64,000 nucleotides of DNA. Source: Trametopsis cervina (taxonomy: Eukaryota > Basidiomycota > Agaricomycetes > Polyporales > Irpicaceae). Both the position numbers and the translations under genes were made by a program. The DNA lies in contig MU278368.1 of assembly GCA_022385755.1 (NCBI GenBank), positions 349,360-413,359 of the forward strand, given 5' to 3'. The notes beneath the pieces were generated by a model. That model saw only the letters and a program-made list of their open reading frames with translations. It was not told the DNA's origin and did not search any database. Positions 59,556-64,000 of this stretch are shown here, one piece after another; position 1 is the stretch's first letter; every line of letters starts with the position of its first letter.

Positions 59556-61473
59556 ATGTCATCGGAGACCTCTATCCCGGCCAATGGTCTTGACTTGGTT
59601 CCCACCTTGGGACCTCTGTACTGGGGTACGTTCAGGATACCCTGCATGACGATGAGTCGCTGACAGGCCAACGTACAGGATTTTTGTGTTCGCTGATGTA
59701 AGCGCCACTACACTTGGTCTGTCGTGTATGACGTTCGACAATGTGACCGTGCTAAACCGTGTAGCTTGATGGGCATCAATATACTTCAAGGCTACATCTA
59801 CTTCCCCTCTCATGATGGGCCAACTATTCAAACAATTGTGAGTCTGCATCATAGCGGCGTTGAGCGTTGTTAAAATAGCATCGTGTGACTTCCAGGCAAT
59901 GTCTATGATGTTAGTACTAGAAGACTGAGTGTTATGCGTTGTACTGACCGCGGTGTTGCTGGGTAGAGTATTGAACGTCGCCTCGTCTGCTTTGGTCGCG
60001 CAATCGGTCTTCTACTATTTGGTGCGTTTCTCTGCCTTTGTGCAAGGTTGCTCAACAGCGATTGACAGAGTGATTTTCCGACAGGTTCCTCATTTTGGCT
60101 CACTCTTACCGCTCAATGCCATCACAAAGTATGTTCCGGTCCTCCCACAGAGTCATGTTAGTATTCACAGTATTACCCAGTGAACTATCGGCGGAGTGCC
60201 TCATCTCAACGTTGATCACGCTCATGTGAGTCGTGGCTGCCTATTTATGACTAGCCCGTTGACCATCGTATATCAGTTCACAAGCTTACTTCGTAGCTCA
60301 GTTATACACAGGTGGGTTGTTGTCGGTTTCGAGCTAACTGTCCACTAAGTTTGAGTCGGCGTTATCCAGTCTCTAAGGCTAGCAAGAAGCACACTATTAT
60401 CCCTTTCATTGTTGTACGTTGACATTAATTTCTCAAAGCAGAGTCACATTCGCTGAACATTTTCTAGGGTATTCTGGCGATAGGTGCATTCGGTATGTCT
60501 TCTCATTCGAAACGGTCGGCATCTTTTTTCACCACCATTATCTCAACGTACTATGTAGTGTTCGGTGTTGGTGAGTCATCCGCTGTCCGTTGGTCAGTCG
60601 ACTTCTAACAATATTCCGGAAGCCTGCACCACTGTAATGGTCATCCATAAGCACTCCGTTTTGGCATCGAGGAGTACTCTGTTCTCTGTAGGTCCCGTCC
60701 TACCTCATTTTACTCTCACATGGTCTTACGGGCTACTGTAGGTCTTCTTTGGACTGGCGAAAGGCTTCGGTGCCCTGACGGATATCGTTGCAACGATCGC
60801 TATGTGTCTCATGCTCGCATCCGCAAGGAGTGGTCTGGCTAAGTGAGCGATAGTGTAATGGGATGCGACTTTTGCTCTGACAGACTTACAGCACGAACAC
60901 CGTTCTCCGGACATTGATGCAGTACATCATGCAGCGAGGCATACTGGTCACACTTATTCAGACCCTCTTGCTCATCACATTCCACGCCGCTCCCAAGCAT
61001 CTCTACTGGTGAACACCATTCCTTGCTCAGCATAGCATGCTGCTGACCGTGACTTTTACAAAGGCTTGCCTTCCACGTGAATGTGACCAAGCTCTACGCC
61101 AATACCTTCTGTAAGTGCAGCTCTGAGTCGGCATCATATCTTCATCTTCGTGCTCAAAAATGTTCATTCAAGTTGCGATGCTTAATGGACGTGATCGTAT
61201 CAACCAACAACGCGGTATCGGCGGCGTCTCTGGCTATCCCTCGAACATCAATTTCGGCAGCCGTGAAACCAAGTCAAAAATGTCTGTATCCCATTCGGGC
61301 TCGCACGAACGAGAGGACGATATTGAGGTAAGCGTCAGAAAGGATTAAACACCGCAATGCAGTATTAATATGCGTTGTAGCTCTCAATGCACAGCCCTTC
61401 AGAATTTGAGACGAAGAGTCGCGGTCCAGACATGCCCATGGTCACGAAGACTGTTATCATATCAGAGCTCTGA
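59556..61473 (+). CDS. DUF6534-type multi-pass membrane protein, copy C
   Basis: Start MSSETSIPANGLDLVPTLGP (ATG 59556). Small exons continue as LMGINILQGYIYFPSHDGPT, NVASSALVAQSVFYYLV, PHFGSLLPLNAIT, ELSAECLISTLITL, ISQAYFVAQLYT, and LSRRYPVSKASKKHTIIPFI. Then come VFFGLAKGFGALTDIVATIA, NTVLRTLMQYIMQRGILVTL, FHVNVTKLYANTF and VQVAMLNGRDRINQQRG. The cytosolic tail is Ser-rich and ends PDMPMVTKTVIISEL. The exon pattern and LVTLIQTLLLITFH region match the Agaricomycete DUF6534 family, as in copies A and B, but this copy is more distant and on the other strand. Intact as far as splice sites can be read; function unknown. Confidence 0.82.
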
Positions 61474-61943
61474 ACGGTTGCCTGGTCATATCTAGTTTTT
61501 ATGCAGCGTGAGATGTCATTCGCCACAGTGTGTTTCGACGGCTGAATAGTGTATATGTATATATCGGGTTTCGCGAACTACTATAGGACTGCGATTGCTG
61601 GCTATTACCCTCAGCGTTTATAAGTGGGGCAAGCACTCGTGGGAAGAACTGCACACAGCGCGTACATATTAGTCTCCCCGAGAGGGCCCAACTTCCGTAC
61701 CCCAGGGTACCTTGTCTGGCTTCTCGCAGTGATTTCACATAGCATACACATACAATTAGATACATAGATAACCTCGGATTAGGATAACGTCACGGATATT
61801 TACAGCGAATGCATAGATAAACTACCAGCAGTCAAATCATGAAAGGGCCGAACGATAGTAAGGGTACACTGATGAGAAATAGTAGGCACTGTAGATCACA
61901 TGCTATAGGAGACGAACAGGAGGTAAGGACCGCAGGAGAACCA
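61474..61943. other. Convergent intergenic region
   Basis: 470 bp between the DUF6534 copy C stop (61473) and the FunK1 kinase stop (61944). Several AT-rich tracts with TATGTATATAT occur; these probably belong to 3' UTRs. No gene is supported. Confidence 0.4.
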
Positions 61944-64000
61944 TCAGTCATCGGAGGGCTTGGAGTGGGACTCCGCAAGCTCGAGGTCGTTGAGGGACTT
62001 GAGTATGCTCTCGCGCGTGACATGACCGAACCATGTTTCTATTAAATCGGATGGTGGTTGAGAGTATCCCGAGCCCTCGAATTCCCCTGCCGCGGCTGAT
62101 TTATTATAACTTCTGAGTGCGTCGTGGCCAGATTCAAAGCACGAAAGGAAGGCACCAAACCAGGGGCGAAGATGGCGGAAGTAATCCGAAAGAGGGATTT
62201 TTTCTGCGGAGTTGAGGTTTGTGAAGACTGTCAACTTGGCTGCGTGGATGGCCTTGTATTTCCCTGTTTCCCATTCCGTAAGGTGCTCATTGCAGCGTTC
62301 TTCCTCTTTCTTCTGCCTGTTGGGCGTGTTTGGGTCCAAAGTCTTGATCCCGAACCACATGCAGACCCAAAATAAGGACTCGAAGTCGTGACGGACACAG
62401 TGAACGATTGGCTTGTAGTCGGCCTCTGTTGCCACCAGATGCATATCTTCTATCACATCTACGGCCATGAAGGGCAACGTCCCAGTCCTGTGTCGCGATG
62501 TCGGCCCCAGCGGCTTCCCTTCCTCGTCCACCAGAACGGCAAGATCGAAATCGATAAGCACGAACCAGTGTTTACCGTCACGTAGCTCATACATGATGTT
62601 GCTGGCGCTAATATCACGATGAAGGATGCCGGCGTCGTATCGTAGACGATGGATACCTGCATCAAACGTCAACGATACTGTACACCGTACGTATTTGAGA
62701 AAACTTACAGTCGCTTATTTGGCGCACCATGATTTTGATTGAGTTCGGGTCCCGCGCTAGCTGTTTAGACAGAGGGATGTATTTATCCATCACAATGCAC
62801 CGCATCACGCGATCCTCGTATTCCGTTGGTAAATCGAAGGCTTTGCGGATTCCGTCGGACATCTTCCAGAGGTCCTTACTCTTCAAGATGTTCACTAGGT
62901 TAGCTATCCCCTTCTTCTTGGCACGCTCCACAAGGTCCACCTCCGATGTCCGTCCGACGTATTGCTGAGATATCTTCACCACGAACGGCCGTTTGACGTC
63001 AGGCGACGCCCCTTTTACGGCAGGCGACGTCCCTCTGTACACCGTAGTCCGACGCCCAACGAGCGAGTATTGGGAAAAGACGTGGTTCCCGAGCGTCACA
63101 ACGAACTCGGTCTTGTCCTCCGGGCCGGTCAAGTCAATTGTGTAGCCATTCAGCCTTGTCGGAGGGAAAGACTTGGGATAGGGACTGTTGGGACCGGGTC
63201 TGATGACGTCGATAGGAAGAGCTCCCCAATGTTCGGGATCGCAGTACGACAGAGAGATGAATACTGCAGCAGCCAGTTCGAAGTCTTTGATGAGCGAGAG
63301 CTGTCCAGGGCTTTTCTTCACCAGGTCCACACCGTGGGTCCGAACGGGTCCAGAAGCGTCGAAGTACCACAGTGTGATATCGTCGTCTCGGAAAAGGACT
63401 CCGAGACTGTGGAGGCGCGTACCTCTTGTCGTTGCGAGGACTTCGAGCGCATACCCGCCCAGCTGGATCTCGTGACTAATTACCTTCGTCACATCGCTGT
63501 CTGTCGAGCCAGTGAGAGTCGATGGGCCTTCTCCAAGGCTGGTGCCTGCCGAGGCTACCTGCTTTCCTTTGGCCTTCTTCCTTGACTTGCTGGATGACGA
63601 GGTCGAGGGTCTAGAGCGCTTCGAGCCAACCGAGACAGTCTGCTCCTCCTCTTCCGAATATTCTTCGTCCTCTTCATCTTCTTCATCTTGTTTGTCTTCT
63701 TCATCTTGTTTGTCTTTATCATCTTCATCATCTTCATCTTCATCTCCTTTGTCTTCGGCGCGTTCCGTTTCGTGATCAACAGGTAGCTTCTCAACATCCT
63801 GCATCGATATCTCAGTTATACAATGTAGAGCGTAGGGAGGATAGCGGACTGACCATATTAGAGTTTACAGCCAACAGTTTCCGTTTCCGCGCAGCTTCCA
63901 AGGCAGCGGAATGAGTGCCATCGAACTTGAGCTCAACACACAGGAGTGCAGACGTCCAGTCCACTCGATCTTTCCCCTCCCAGTCAATGACCTTCGTGGC
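61944..64000 (-). CDS. FunK1-type protein kinase, 5' part outside window
   Basis: Partial at the right edge. The visible first part (64000 to about 63855) reads WEGKDRVDWTSALLCVELKF, then AARKRKLLAVNSNM. An intron leads to an exon starting DVEKLPVDHETERAE. A very acidic stretch with KQDEED repeats and the basic segment SKSRKKAKGKQ follow. The kinase fold has RPFVVKISQQYVGRTSEVDL (likely VAIK-type Lys) and VMDKYIPLSKQL. After an intron at about 62700 come catalytic loop HRDISASNIM, magnesium loop DFDLA (in place of DFG), and GTLPFMAVDVIE. It ends ELAESHSKPSDD at 61944. FunK1 (PF17667) kinases are expanded in multicellular basidiomycetes; their substrates are unknown. All core catalytic residues are present. 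Confidence 0.9.
63630..63775 (-). repeat. Acidic codon microsatellite in the FunK1 gene
   Basis: Imperfect GAT/GAA/AAG trinucleotide repeat (TCTTCATC on the plus strand) encoding DEED, KQDEED and EEDEE units in the N-terminal region of the kinase. Such tracts vary in length between strains. Confidence 0.8.

Overview
The window is a nuclear segment of a filamentous basidiomycete, most likely an Agaricomycete. Nearly all genes are split by many 45-65 bp GT-AG introns, both strands are densely used, and several families typical of mushroom-forming fungi occur: FunK1 kinase, DUF6534 membrane proteins and hybrid histidine kinases. No prokaryotic operons, CRISPR arrays, tRNAs or intact transposons were recognised.

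Layout. 1-16.5 kb: 3' end of an SNT2-type PHD chromatin protein (+), a DOA4/USP8-like deubiquitinase (-), a 2 kb gene-poor stretch, a multi-pass membrane hybrid histidine kinase (HHK1, -), an ADIP-domain coiled-coil protein (-), and a UBL-WLM (Wss1-type) protease (+). 16.6-24 kb: phenol-hydroxylase-like FAD monooxygenase (-), pyridoxal kinase (+), and a Ser/Thr-rich single-pass membrane protein (+). 24.7-32 kb: accessory block with a frameshifted methyltransferase pseudogene and a 3.1-3.2 kb tandem duplication, each unit carrying one DUF6534 membrane-protein gene (-). 32.2-44.4 kb: POLD4 (+), a Gal80/GFO-IDH-like oxidoreductase (-), a giant triple-START membrane protein (+), and a LisH transcription regulator of the FLO8/SOM1 type (+). 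45.6-49.7 kb: a second hybrid histidine kinase (HHK2, +), a close paralogue of HHK1 in opposite orientation. 50.3-58.2 kb: ARP2 (-), dipeptidyl aminopeptidase (-), RIM2-type mitochondrial carrier (-), SYS1 (+). 59.5-64 kb: a third DUF6534 gene (+) and a FunK1 kinase (-) that runs off the window.

Most genes are unrelated housekeeping functions (DNA replication, actin nucleation, endosomal ubiquitin recycling, Golgi traffic, nucleotide transport, vitamin B6 salvage). The lineage-specific interest lies in three places: the inverted HHK1/HHK2 pair, which share an unusual N-terminal module and a Ser/Gly-rich insertion in the receiver domain; the DUF6534 tandem duplication with a TATA-containing promoter block conserved between copies; and the triple-START protein with a C-terminal membrane anchor. 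Family names rest on motif recognition only; no database search was run, and exon boundaries were inferred by eye.
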